Source: Pseudomonadota bacterium (GTDB lineage: Bacteria > Pseudomonadota > Alphaproteobacteria > Azospirillales > Azospirillaceae). From it: a stretch of DNA of 64,000 nt. Positions 1 to 8,262 of the stretch are shown piece by piece (within the stretch, counting starts at the first letter, position 1; every line of letters begins with the position of its first letter). The notes beneath the pieces are model-generated. The model worked only from the letters and a program-made list of their open reading frames with translations. It did not search any database and was not told the origin of the DNA. The stretch is from the NCBI GenBank assembly GCA_023423695.1, contig JAFAFA010000042.1:62001-126000 (forward strand), in the 5' to 3' direction. The translations under genes were made by a program, and so were the position numbers.

Positions 1-159
1 CCGATCGCCAACGGCCACGGACGCGTGTTCGTCGGCGACACGCTATGGGCGGTGGAAGGGCCAGACCGGCCGGCGGGAGCCGCCATGGTGGTTGCCGGGC
101 ACCGCGGGATGGTCCTTGTCCTGCGCGACGCGGTTGAACTGCGGGAGGGTGCGCGATAG
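1..159 (+). CDS. NfeD-like protein, C-terminal end (partial)
   Basis: This is the last 52 codons of a gene that enters from outside the window and ends with TAG at 157-159. The readable tail contains a GRVFVGDTLWAVEG stretch followed by AAMVVAGHRGMVLVLRD. This fits the small OB-fold at the C-terminus of NfeD family membrane proteins (pattern G-x-V-x-V-x-G-x-x-W, then V-V-x-x-x-G-x-x-L-x-V). NfeD proteins usually sit beside a stomatin/prohibitin-like gene, which would lie upstream. Only the tail is visible, so the family call rests on this short pattern. Confidence 0.55.
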   Translation, partial: PIANGHGRVFVGDTLWAVEGPDRPAGAAMVVAGHRGMVLVLRDAVELREGAR

Positions 160-230
160 CGGCAGTTCCCGCTTTGCGCGCGCCCGCCCCCCTCTGCTTT
201 GGGGCACGGCTACAATCGGCACAAAACAAA

Positions 231-263
231 AAAAGCCCGTCTCTCCCCCGAGAGCGGGCTTTT
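231..263 (-). terminator. Intrinsic terminator of gcrA
   Basis: An inverted repeat (AAAAGCCCG...CTCT and its complement, with one bulged base) surrounds a C-rich loop. Read on the minus strand it is followed by a long T run (TTTTTTTGTTTT). It lies 21 bp beyond the gcrA stop codon, and the asymmetric T tract makes it mainly a minus-strand terminator. Confidence 0.85.
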
Positions 264-283
264 CTGAACAGCCGGTCAGCGGC

Positions 284-652
284 TCAGGCGACGCCGACGT
301 TGCGGTCTTCGTCACGCTTCTTGCTGCCCGACGCCGGCTGATAGGCCAATGCGGCGTGTTCGGCGCAATAGGGCATGCCGGACAAGGCGTTCTTGCCGCA
401 GAAATGGAAATCCTGGTGCTTGGGATCGCCGACCGGCCATTTGCACATCCGCTCCGTCAGAGCAAGGATGGTGGCGCCGCGCGTCGGCTTCTTCTTGATG
501 GGCGACGGCCGGCCCGACAATCCCAGCCTGTGGGCCTTGCCGATGACCGCGTTGCGGGTGATGTCTCCCAGAATGTCGGCGATCTCGCTCGCGCTCAACC
601 CCTGGGACCAGAGATCCTTGAGCTGTTGAATCCGTTCGTCCGTCCAACTCAT
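284..652 (-). CDS. gcrA: GcrA cell cycle regulator
   Basis: A 122-residue protein that starts MSWTDERIQQLKDLWSQG, the diagnostic N-terminus of GcrA. An HTH segment follows (SASEIADILG...TRNAVIGKAHRLGL, about residues 18-45), then a C-terminal part with CKWPVGDP, a Cys-Gly-Lys and a PYCAEHA motif. In Caulobacter, GcrA binds sigma-70 holoenzyme and activates promoters carrying methylated GANTC sites, linking replication to cell-cycle transcription. I chose the internal ATG because the upstream in-frame extension has no family similarity. The gene is last on a minus-strand run after the sigma/anti-sigma pair but is separated from it by about 170 bp, so it probably has its own promoter. Confidence 0.95.
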   Translation of the reverse strand: MSWTDERIQQLKDLWSQGLSASEIADILGDITRNAVIGKAHRLGLSGRPSPIKKKPTRGATILALTERMCKWPVGDPKHQDFHFCGKNALSGMPYCAEHAALAYQPASGSKKRDEDRNVGVA

Positions 653-826
653 CCCCGAGTACTCCCGATCCGGTGTCCGGTTATGCTGTGGCAAACAGGT
701 CACGGTCTAGTGCCGTTTTCCATAAGCCGCAACATTTTGTGCCAGCCGGTGTGGAAGCTACCAGATGACGGCCGCTGACGATAGGGGGGCGCGGCAACAT
801 TCCTGTTGATAAGTTCGTGGGTAGAC

Positions 827-1645
827 TCATGAATTCAGCGCGCCATACACCTCCTCCGCCACGCCGGACAGGGTGTCCCGATCGAGCTCGCCGGTGACGG
901 CCAGCGCTAACCCATTGTCTTGCCAATACAAAGCACGCACCCCGCCATCCTCGGCGAAACGGAACGCTGAACCAGAGGTGTTATGAGCAGGACGGATATA
1001 CAACGTGATGCGACGCCCAGCCGCATCCTCGTACATGTACAAGGCCACAGGTCCAACGGAATCGGCCAAAAGACGCCCGCCGATCAGCTGGTAACCCCCT
1101 CGTGTGACTTTTGGGCAACGCATATTCTTGCCCAGCCGCTTGGATAGCCAGTTCACCAGATGCGCCTCCTCGTCCACGCCGATCTCGACCGGGTGGCGGA
1201 CCTCGACGGAGAAGACACGATGAGCGGCGACGGCATCGGCGATGAAGGCGGCGGTCGGCGGTTCTGCCACCCCGGCCATCCGGCCGCGCAGAAGCCAGCC
1301 GCTGGCCCCGCCGGCAACGAAGACCAGAAGTGAGGCGGCGACCGCCGTACCCCACAGCGCGCCCTTGCCCCACTGTGCGACACTCCAGCGGCCGGATGCA
1401 GAGCCCGGGTGCTCGCGCGCGGTGAAGGGCGGGGTCAGGCGGTCGGGCAGCGGCTGATCGATCAGCGGACCGAAACACTGCCCCAGCATGGCACGTTGAG
1501 CGCGGTAGCGTTCGAAGCGCTGGGCGATCTCGGGATGGTCGGCGAGGTGGCGCTCGACATCGGCCAGACGCTCCTCCGGCAATTCGCCGTCCAGCCAAGC
1601 ATGCAGTTCGGCCTCGGTCACGGGATTGCGGATGCCGCTCATCAC
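827..1645 (-). CDS. Anti-sigma factor, single-pass membrane protein
   Basis: A 272-residue protein with an N-terminal cytoplasmic anti-sigma domain (EAELHAWLDGELPEERLADV, residues about 10-45), one membrane helix near residues 95-118 (GTAVAASLLVFVAGGASGWLL) and a periplasmic C-terminal domain of about 150 residues. Its start overlaps the stop of the upstream ECF sigma gene by 4 bp, the usual arrangement for a sigma/anti-sigma pair. The HxxxCxxC zinc motif of ZAS-type anti-sigma factors is absent. The signal that releases the sigma factor cannot be deduced from the sequence. Confidence 0.85.
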   Translation of the reverse strand: MMSGIRNPVTEAELHAWLDGELPEERLADVERHLADHPEIAQRFERYRAQRAMLGQCFGPLIDQPLPDRLTPPFTAREHPGSASGRWSVAQWGKGALWGTAVAASLLVFVAGGASGWLLRGRMAGVAEPPTAAFIADAVAAHRVFSVEVRHPVEIGVDEEAHLVNWLSKRLGKNMRCPKVTRGGYQLIGGRLLADSVGPVALYMYEDAAGRRITLYIRPAHNTSGSAFRFAEDGGVRALYWQDNGLALAVTGELDRDTLSGVAEEVYGALNS

Positions 1646-2211
1646 TTGATCCTCCTGACCACCTGCTGGGTTCCGCCGTCCAGCAGGAGCCTCAGCTTTT
1701 CGCGCGCCCGGGCCAGCCGCGACATCACCGTACCGATCGGCAGTTCAAGAACCTCCGCCACCTCGCGGTAGGACAGCCCCTCCATTCCCGTCAGCAGCAG
1801 GATGGTGCGATGCTCGTCGCTCAGCTGGGCGAAAGCGCGAGCGAAGTCGCGCACCGCCCCACGGTCGGTCGGCGGCGCACTGAGCGCCAGATCGTCGGCC
1901 AAATCCTCCACCGGCACTTCCGCCCCGCGCCGCCGCCGCCCGCGCTGGCCGGAGATGTGCAGGTTGTGCAGAATGGTCATCAGCCAGCCGCTGAGCTTCG
2001 ACGGATCGCGCAGCGCATGGCGGTTGGCCAGAGCCTTCTCCACGCAATCCTGCACCAGATCGTCGGCGTCGGAGCGGTTGCCCACCAGGGCGGTGGCATA
2101 GCGACGCAACCGCGGCACATGGTCGGCGATGGCGCGGTCATCGATGTCGGGCGGGCTCATCAAAGGTCCGGGAAGGGCGTCGTCACCTGTCATGACGCCC
2201 CGCCCCGCCAT
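1642..2211 (-). CDS. ECF-family RNA polymerase sigma factor
   Basis: About 189 residues with the two sigma regions of an ECF factor. Region 2 includes RYATALVGNRSDADDLVQDC and the -10-recognising helix. Region 4 includes LSDEHRTILLLTGMEGLSYREVAEVL and PIGTVMSRLARAREKL. It is followed by, and overlaps, the membrane anti-sigma gene, so the two are translated together. Three possible ATG starts exist (2211, 2193, 2160). None has a strong ribosome site, so the first 17 residues are uncertain. The gene begins 24 bp after the icd stop on the same strand, so read-through from icd is possible. The regulon is unknown. Confidence 0.9.
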   Translation of the reverse strand: MAGRGVMTGDDALPGPLMSPPDIDDRAIADHVPRLRRYATALVGNRSDADDLVQDCVEKALANRHALRDPSKLSGWLMTILHNLHISGQRGRRRRGAEVPVEDLADDLALSAPPTDRGAVRDFARAFAQLSDEHRTILLLTGMEGLSYREVAEVLELPIGTVMSRLARAREKLRLLLDGGTQQVVRRIK

Positions 2212-2235
2212 TTTATTCCGGCCGCCCTCATGGAT

Positions 2236-3681
2236 TCACTGCCCCGGCGAGGAGAAGCCGGCCTTGCCGTCGAAATTGCAGAGGTTTTCCGTCTGGGTGA
2301 AGTCGATCCCGGCCTCCGCCAGACGGCCCAGCAGCTCGACGATGGCGCCATGCTGAACCGGCCCTCCCAGCGCCAGGAAGCGGCAGCGCCAATGGTCGGT
2401 GCAGAAGACGTCGGCGTTGCCGTCGGGCCAGACCCGCTGCGAGCGGTTGGAGATGCTGACGAGCGTCAGCGCCTCGGTCGACAGCGGCAGCACCAGCTCC
2501 GCCAGATCGTCGGGCAGGCCGCCGGACCATTGCAGGAAGACGTCGACCCCCACCAGTTCCTTGAGCGCGCGGACGCGCGGCGCCAGCCGGTTCAGCCCGT
2601 CATAGGCCGGCCGCATGGTGGAATAGCCGACCGGCGGCATGGTGACGGGGGTCTGACCAAGCCGCTCCACCACCGCCTCGGCGAAGGCGCCGGTGCCGGC
2701 GCGCACCCGGCCCAGGCCGCGGGCGTAGATGTCTGCGGTGTGGATGCCGTCCTCGATCGTCTTCAGCCACGCATTGTGGATGCGCGCGGCGATGTCGCCC
2801 TGGCCGATATGGACCAGCATCATCACCGCGGCCATCAGCAGGCCGGACGGGTTGGCGATCCCCTGCCCGGCGATCATCGGGGCGGAGCCGTGGATCGCCT
2901 CGAACATCGCGCAGGTCTCGCCGATGTTGGCCGAGCCGGCTAGCCCGACCGAGCCGGTCAATTGGGCCGCGATGTCCGACACGATGTCGCCGTAGAGGTT
3001 CAGGGTGACGATGACGTCAAAGCGCTCCGGCTGGTCGGCCAGACGGGCGGCGCCAATGTCGACGATCATGTGGTCGGCCTTGATCTCCGGATAATCGGCC
3101 GCGATCTCGTAGAAGATCTTCAGGAACAGCCCGTCCGTCATCTTCATGACGTTGTCCTTGACAAAGGCCGTCACCTTTTGCCGGTGGTTGGAGCGGGCGA
3201 AGTCGAAGGCGTAGCGGACGATGCGCTCCGACCCCGGGCGCGAGATCAGCTTCACCGACTGGATCACGTCGTCGGTCTGCCGGTGCTCGATGCCGGCGTA
3301 GAGGTCTTCCTCGTTCTCGCGGATGATCACCACGTCCATGCGCGGATGCCGGGTCCGCACATAGGGATGGTAGGACACGCAGGGGCGGACATTGGCGAAC
3401 AGGCCCAGCGTGGTGCGGGCGACGACGTTGAGCGACTTGTTGCCGTATCCCTGGGGCATGGTGATCGGCCCCTTCAGGAAGACGCGCGTGCGGCGGATCG
3501 ATCCCCAGCCGGCGGCATCCAGCCCGCCGGGATGGCCGCGCTTGTAAACCGCCTCGCCCGCCGGGACCTCTTCCACCTTCAGCCGCGCGCCGGCGGCAGT
3601 CATCACATGAAGCACCGCATCCGTGATTTCCGGGCCGATGCCGTCGCCGCGGGCGACCGTGATGGGGGTGATATCGCGCAT
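2236..3681 (-). CDS. icd: NADP-dependent isocitrate dehydrogenase, alphaproteobacterial long type
   Basis: A 481-residue protein of the isocitrate/isopropylmalate dehydrogenase family. It converts isocitrate to 2-oxoglutarate in the TCA cycle. Visible signatures are ITVARGDGIGPEITDAV near the N-terminus, IIRENEEDLYAGIEH, and the metal-binding NLYGDIVSDIAAQLTGSVG, followed by ANPSGLLMAAVMML. The C-terminal extension of about 140 residues is characteristic of the Thermus/Rickettsia/alphaproteobacterial subtype, not the roughly 416-residue E. coli enzyme. The ATG at 3681 follows a good ribosome site (TTGGAG); the longer upstream frame has no family similarity. NADP specificity is inferred from the subtype. 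Confidence 0.9.
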   Translation of the reverse strand: MRDITPITVARGDGIGPEITDAVLHVMTAAGARLKVEEVPAGEAVYKRGHPGGLDAAGWGSIRRTRVFLKGPITMPQGYGNKSLNVVARTTLGLFANVRPCVSYHPYVRTRHPRMDVVIIRENEEDLYAGIEHRQTDDVIQSVKLISRPGSERIVRYAFDFARSNHRQKVTAFVKDNVMKMTDGLFLKIFYEIAADYPEIKADHMIVDIGAARLADQPERFDVIVTLNLYGDIVSDIAAQLTGSVGLAGSANIGETCAMFEAIHGSAPMIAGQGIANPSGLLMAAVMMLVHIGQGDIAARIHNAWLKTIEDGIHTADIYARGLGRVRAGTGAFAEAVVERLGQTPVTMPPVGYSTMRPAYDGLNRLAPRVRALKELVGVDVFLQWSGGLPDDLAELVLPLSTEALTLVSISNRSQRVWPDGNADVFCTDHWRCRFLALGGPVQHGAIVELLGRLAEAGIDFTQTENLCNFDGKAGFSSPGQ

Positions 3682-3942
3682 GCACTCACTCCAAGGGGAC
3701 GCGCGACCGTAGACGGAAACCGGGGGGGTTTTCAATGGTCGGAGGCAGCGACGGATCGCAGCAACCGGCCGGCCCGCGGCAGGACTGCGACGGTCCGTCC
3801 CGCCGCAGTCCGACAGCCCGGTCGTGCCGAGTGGAAGAATACAATTCATCACCGCTTGCCGCTTGCCCAGGCGCGGGAAAATCTGCTCATTGTCGCGCCT
3901 GCGCCACCTGCCGGCGCTGTATGAATCAGGCCCCCGACGGCA

Positions 3943-6225
3943 ATGGCCGATGCAGGCCAGAAAAAGCGGATTCCACCCTGCATCATGAGCGACGCCCTTC
4001 CCCAGAACAGAGTGGCGCAGAACAGACGAACCGGCCGCGGCAGAACCCTGGTCGCTTCGGCGATGATCGGGCTGATCGCCGGCATCGACAATCTGGGCAA
4101 CGGGCTGGCGATCGCGGCACTTCTGTTCACCGGTCCGCTGGTGACCGGACTGGGCGCCGGGGTCGGTGTGGTTCTGCTGAGCGCCGCTATCCTGGCCCTG
4201 CTGGTCGCCCTGCGCAGCACGCAGCCGAACTCCGTCGCCCTGGTGCAGGAGACGGGGGTCGCCATCCTCGCCTCCACCGTCGCCACCATGGCGGCGGGGC
4301 TGGAGGGTGCGCCGGACGGGGTGAAGGTCGCCACCGCTTTCGCGATCCTAGGCGGAAGCACGCTGGTGACCGGGCTGCTGTTCTGGATGGTGGGGCGGCT
4401 GCGGCTGGGCCGGCTGGTGCGCTTCTTCCCGTATCCGGTGGTGGCCGGCTTCCTGGCCGGGTCTGGCTGGCTGCTGGTGGAGGGCGCGCTGGCGATGGTC
4501 AGCGGCCGGCATGGGCTGGCGGCTGGCCTCGCCGCACTGGCGAGCCCGGCCATGGCCTTCACCGCGACGGCGGCGGCCGGGCTGGCGGCGCTGCTGGTCG
4601 CGGTGATGCGGCGCAGCGACAGCCCCTTCGCCATGCCGCTGGTGCTGCTGGGGGCGGCGCTGGCCTTCCATGCCGCCCTGCCCCTGCTGGGGCTGACGGC
4701 GGAGCAGGTGCGCGGCTGGGGCTGGCTGCCGGGCATGGCCGGGGATGCGGGGTTCAGCCTGCCGGTGCCGACCGAGATTCTGGCCCTGGCCGATTGGGGC
4801 CGGGTGGCGGAGGCGCTGCCGGCGATGGTGTCGGTGGCGGTGCTGGGCATGCTGGGTCTTCTGTTGAACGTCAGCGGGATCGAGCTGGCACAGGGCCGCG
4901 ACATCGACGCGGATGCGGAGCTGCGTTCCACCGGCGCCGCCAACCTGATGGCCGGGGCGCTGGGTGGGCCGTCGGGATATGTCGGGCTGGGGATGACGCT
5001 GCTGGCCGGGCGGATGGGCGCCACCGGGCGCGGGGCCGGGCTGGCGACCGCGGCGGTGATCCTGGGCGGGCTGTTCGTTGCGGGATGGCTGGTGTCGGTG
5101 ACGCCGGTCTTCCTGACCGCCGGGCTGATCCTGTTCCTGGGCGTCGAACTGCTGATGGAGTGGCTGATCGAGGCCCGCCACCGCCTGCCGCGGACCGAGT
5201 GGCTGATCGTGCTGGCCGTGGTGCTGGCGATTGCCGGCATCGGCTTCATGGAGGGCTTGGCGCTGGGGCTGGCGGTGTCGCTGGCCATGTTCGTCTACAG
5301 CTATTCCCGGCTGCCGGTGATCCGCGGCCGGCACAGCGGGGCGGAACTGCGCAGCCGCGTCGACCGCAGCCCGGCGGCGAGCCTGCATCTGACCGGCGCC
5401 GGTGCGGCCATCGAGGCGATGCAGCTGCAGGGATACCTGTTCTTCGGCACCGCCGAGCAGATCGTCGGCCCGGTCCGCCGCCGGCTGGAGCAGGCGGACG
5501 GGCAACCCCTTCGCTTCCTGATCATCGATTTCCGCCACATCAAGGGCATGGATTCGGCGGCGGCCGGGGTATTCCGCCGCATCCGCAATCTGATGGAGGG
5601 AGCCGGCGCCACGCTGGTGCTGAGCGCCCTGCCCGCCGCCGTCGAGGAGGCCTTCCGCAACAGCGGCCTTGACCCCGACGGCGACCCGGTGCTGCGCCGC
5701 GCCCCCGACCTGGACCATGCGCTGGAATCCTGCGAGGAGGCGCTGCTGGCCGAGAGCGGGCGGGATGGCGGAGCAGCCGGAGCCGATGCCCCGCTGCTGC
5801 GCCATCTGGAGGGGATGACCGGGCCGCACCCGCGGCTGGGCGATGCGGTGGCGGCGCTCGACACCCTGCATCTGCAGCCGGACGAGCTGCTGATCCGCGC
5901 CGGCGAGACGGCCAGCGACATCTTCATCATCGGCAGCGGCCGGGTGAAGGTGCAGATCACCCTGCCCGACGGCCGGCCGTTGCGCCTGCGCAGCATGACC
6001 GCCGGTGCGGTGGTGGGGGAGATCGCCCTGCTGCTGGGCCAGACCCGCGGCGCCGACGTGGTGGTGGAGGCGCCCTCCACCATCCACCGCCTGACCGCCG
6101 CGACGCTGGTCCGGCTGGAGCGCGAGGACCCGGAACTGGCCCTGGTCCTGCACCGCATCCTGGCGACCACGCTGGCCCAGAAGGTGACACTGGCGAACCG
6201 GGTGATCGAGCAGGCTGCGGGCTGA
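3943..6225 (+). CDS. SulP/SLC26 anion transporter with STAS and cyclic-nucleotide-binding domains
   Basis: A 760-residue membrane protein. Residues about 30-450 are a SulP transport domain with a dozen hydrophobic segments. About 483-600 is a STAS domain (LQGYLFFGTAEQIV, FLIIDFRHIKGMDSAAAGVF). About 640-750 is a Crp-type cyclic-nucleotide-binding domain (LLIRAGETASDIFIIGSGRVKVQI, then VVGEIALLLGQTRGADVV). The phosphate-binding Gly-Glu and Arg are present in that last domain. SulP proteins move sulfate, bicarbonate or other anions; the substrate is not evident here. The tail suggests gating by cAMP or cGMP. An alternative start is the ATG at 3985; neither start has a clear ribosome site. Confidence 0.88.
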   Translation: MADAGQKKRIPPCIMSDALPQNRVAQNRRTGRGRTLVASAMIGLIAGIDNLGNGLAIAALLFTGPLVTGLGAGVGVVLLSAAILALLVALRSTQPNSVALVQETGVAILASTVATMAAGLEGAPDGVKVATAFAILGGSTLVTGLLFWMVGRLRLGRLVRFFPYPVVAGFLAGSGWLLVEGALAMVSGRHGLAAGLAALASPAMAFTATAAAGLAALLVAVMRRSDSPFAMPLVLLGAALAFHAALPLLGLTAEQVRGWGWLPGMAGDAGFSLPVPTEILALADWGRVAEALPAMVSVAVLGMLGLLLNVSGIELAQGRDIDADAELRSTGAANLMAGALGGPSGYVGLGMTLLAGRMGATGRGAGLATAAVILGGLFVAGWLVSVTPVFLTAGLILFLGVELLMEWLIEARHRLPRTEWLIVLAVVLAIAGIGFMEGLALGLAVSLAMFVYSYSRLPVIRGRHSGAELRSRVDRSPAASLHLTGAGAAIEAMQLQGYLFFGTAEQIVGPVRRRLEQADGQPLRFLIIDFRHIKGMDSAAAGVFRRIRNLMEGAGATLVLSALPAAVEEAFRNSGLDPDGDPVLRRAPDLDHALESCEEALLAESGRDGGAAGADAPLLRHLEGMTGPHPRLGDAVAALDTLHLQPDELLIRAGETASDIFIIGSGRVKVQITLPDGRPLRLRSMTAGAVVGEIALLLGQTRGADVVVEAPSTIHRLTAATLVRLEREDPELALVLHRILATTLAQKVTLANRVIEQAAG

Positions 6226-6309
6226 GGCGGTGGGTTGGCGCCCTGGGGAAGGGAATGGAACGTTTGAAACCCTGTGAACCGCTTTCGCGGCGGCGTTCAA
6301 CCGTTTCGT

Positions 6310-6361
6310 CCGTTCACCGGGGCCGTTCACCCGGAACCGTTCATCGGGGGCCGCTCACCGG
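6310..6361. repeat. Short tandem repeat, 13-14 bp units around GTTCA
   Basis: Four consecutive degenerate copies of CCGTTCACCGGGG are spaced 13-14 bp apart (GTTCA cores at 6312, 6325, 6339 and a GCTCA at 6353). A further GTTCA lies upstream at 6295. The array overlaps the last codons and stop of the minus-strand HTH gene: on that strand each unit reads GGTGAACGG and supplies a TGA. Confidence 0.6.
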
Positions 6362-7083
6362 CGGCGGGTGTACGGCCCCTCCCCGCCCTGACGTTCCAGC
6401 GCCGAGCCGAGATTCGGATAGGGATCGCTGGGATTGTAGGTCCAGGGATAGACGCCCTTCGGCCCCTCGGCTTCCGGCCGGGCGAGGATGGCGGCGATAT
6501 TGTCCGGATCGGGCCGGCGGCGCTCGCGGATAGCGCCGGGGACGCTGTCGTCGTCGAAATCGGGCTCATGCGCGGCAGGCGGTTCAGCTGCCGCCATTTC
6601 CGGGGCGGCGGGAGCGGCGGCGCGGTTGCCGGAATGGGTCGGGACGGCGTCCGTCCGGTCGGCGCCGAACTCCTTGAGCAGGCCGAGCTTCTCGGCCAGC
6701 CAGCGCACGGTGCTGGGATCGCCGATGGACACCAGCCGTTCGATCTGCTCCGTCACCAGGGCACGGAGCGAGGACAGGCGAAGCTCCGCCTCCCGGTTCA
6801 GCGCCTGCCTCTCCCACCAGACCCGGTGGCGGAAGGGCTGCGAACCGTAATAGGCCCGCCACAGCGTGGTGCGGCTGCAGCCCATGGCACGGGCAACCTG
6901 CTGGAAGGAGGCGCCGCGCGCCAGCATGCCGGCGGCCATGATCCACTGTTCCTCGTGGAAGCGCGATCCGGGAACAAGCGAGCCGTCCGGCGGGACCGGC
7001 GGCTCCTCGGCCCAGCAGGGGAAGCTGTCGGCGGGACGGGCGGTGGAGGTGGCGGCGTCGGCGGGGTTCAGGCAGTCGGGCAT
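6355..7083 (-). CDS. Hypothetical protein with helix-turn-helix
   Basis: A 242-residue soluble protein that I do not recognise as a named family. Residues about 45-75 look like a recombinase- or terminase-small-subunit-type helix-turn-helix (MLARGASFQQVARAMGCSRT followed by TLWRAYY). A helical stretch follows (LRALVTEQIERLVSIGDPST, then VRWLAEKLGLL). The C-terminal 100 residues are low in structure and rich in Pro, Ala and Glu. The start is supported by a GAGGAG ribosome site. There are no phage structural genes nearby, so any phage origin is only a suggestion. The stop codon lies within a short tandem repeat. Confidence 0.6.
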   Translation of the reverse strand: MPDCLNPADAATSTARPADSFPCWAEEPPVPPDGSLVPGSRFHEEQWIMAAGMLARGASFQQVARAMGCSRTTLWRAYYGSQPFRHRVWWERQALNREAELRLSSLRALVTEQIERLVSIGDPSTVRWLAEKLGLLKEFGADRTDAVPTHSGNRAAAPAAPEMAAAEPPAAHEPDFDDDSVPGAIRERRRPDPDNIAAILARPEAEGPKGVYPWTYNPSDPYPNLGSALERQGGEGPYTRRR

Positions 7084-7711
7084 GGGGCGGCTCCTCGGGT
7101 GGGTGGGCGCGGACTCCTATTTCAGCGGGAAACGCTCGGCTTTGATAGGATAAAAATCATATTTCCCGGTGTGGGACAGTCCCGCCTCCGCGCCGAGACA
7201 GCTTGGGATGGGACCAGCAGGTATCACTGCGACGGCCAGCCACCGCGACGGTCGGCAGGTGAACCGCACTTCCAGGGTGCATTTATTAAAAGTACAAGTC
7301 CGATATGGATGCACAGTATTGCCTGACACATCTCGTCACAAAACACCCACCACCTGAACGGGCTCGCGGCCGAGGTGGTCGAGTGCCATCGGAGAGGGGT
7401 GGAGTATCATCAACGGCAATCGGACAACCAAAAACACGCTCAAAGAGTCGTCCATTATCTTCAAAGCCAACCTAAATCATACACATGCAGTAAGCGGTAA
7501 CTACAGACGCCAAATTACCACGCAATCGTGTTCTTTGATATTTGAATACAGACGTACACTACGGACTCATTTCGTCAGATATATTTGATTCTTTTTGGAG
7601 CAAACATTCTATTGATCGAAATTCGGAATAGAACGATCCTTTCCTTGCACCGGGCATCAGCGTCTTGTGTGCGTTGAATTGGCACTAATCATAGAAACCA
7701 GGAGCATAGAA
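7084..7711. other. AT-rich intergenic region without recognised genes
   Basis: About 630 bp between the HTH gene and the small secreted protein. From roughly 7260 to 7680 the sequence is markedly richer in A and T than its surroundings (for example ATATATTTGATTC and TTTGATATTTGAATAC). I find no convincing gene in it. It probably holds the divergent promoters of both flanking genes. The composition is consistent with an acquired segment or a strongly regulated promoter. Confidence 0.5.
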
Positions 7712-8062
7712 ATGCGTTCTTCTTTCAAGGTTGGCATGATCGGCACCGTTCTGACCGTCGCGGCCTTTGTGGCCGGCGCCGCCCACGCCGACACGGTGGT
7801 CATCTCCTCGCACGCCAGCATCGGCGCCCCGGTGCAGAACCCCTCGTCCAGCATGACCTGGGCGCAGAACCCGACCACGGACAACCTGGCGGTCCAGGTG
7901 GCCGGCAAGACCTGCACCCTGGTCAGCTCGGCCAAGGCCATCGGCGCCACCGGCTGCAACTATGCCCTGAACGTCGGCCCCGACGGCACGATCACCGGCG
8001 CGCTGACCGCCGGCAACCCGGGCTGCACCCCGACCGCCCAGGTCGCCAGCAGCTGCAAGTAA
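7712..8062 (+). CDS. Small secreted protein of unknown function with four cysteines
   Basis: A 116-residue protein starting MRSSFKVGMIGTVLTVAAF, with a Sec signal peptide ending in a predicted AHA|DT site at about residue 26. The mature part is about 90 residues, rich in Ala, Thr, Gly and Ser, with four cysteines that could form two disulfides (in KTCTLV, TGCNYA, PGCTPT and SSCK). The ATG at 7712 is preceded by AGGAG at the right spacing; the upstream in-frame extension is rejected. It stands alone after an AT-rich leader and ends in a strong terminator, so it is a single-gene transcript. I recognise no family. Confidence 0.7.
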   Translation: MRSSFKVGMIGTVLTVAAFVAGAAHADTVVISSHASIGAPVQNPSSSMTWAQNPTTDNLAVQVAGKTCTLVSSAKAIGATGCNYALNVGPDGTITGALTAGNPGCTPTAQVASSCK

Positions 8063-8113
8063 TGCGGCAGACGCATCGGCGGCATGGTTCGCGCCATAGC
8101 CGCCGATGACGGT

Positions 8114-8181
8114 CCGGCAAGCACCCCCGCCCTCGCGTTCATTGCGAGCCGACGCGGAGGGGGTGCTTGGCCGGATTTTTT
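8114..8181 (+). terminator. Strong intrinsic terminator after the small secreted protein
   Basis: A long hairpin whose arms carry CCGGCAAGCACCCCC and GGGGGTGCTTGGCCGG is followed directly by ATTTTTTT. It lies about 50 bp beyond the stop codon. Confidence 0.85.
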
Positions 8182-8262
8182 CTGTGTTTGGGCGTGTTAG
8201 GATTGGTAGAGCCAGACACAGGAACCGCGCTGGTCACTGCCTTTGACGCTCCAAGATTCCCC

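Noticed and set aside
6295..6361. Possible CRISPR-like repeats (GTTCA units)
   Set aside because: Units are only 13-14 bp with no spacers of constant length and no cas genes nearby.
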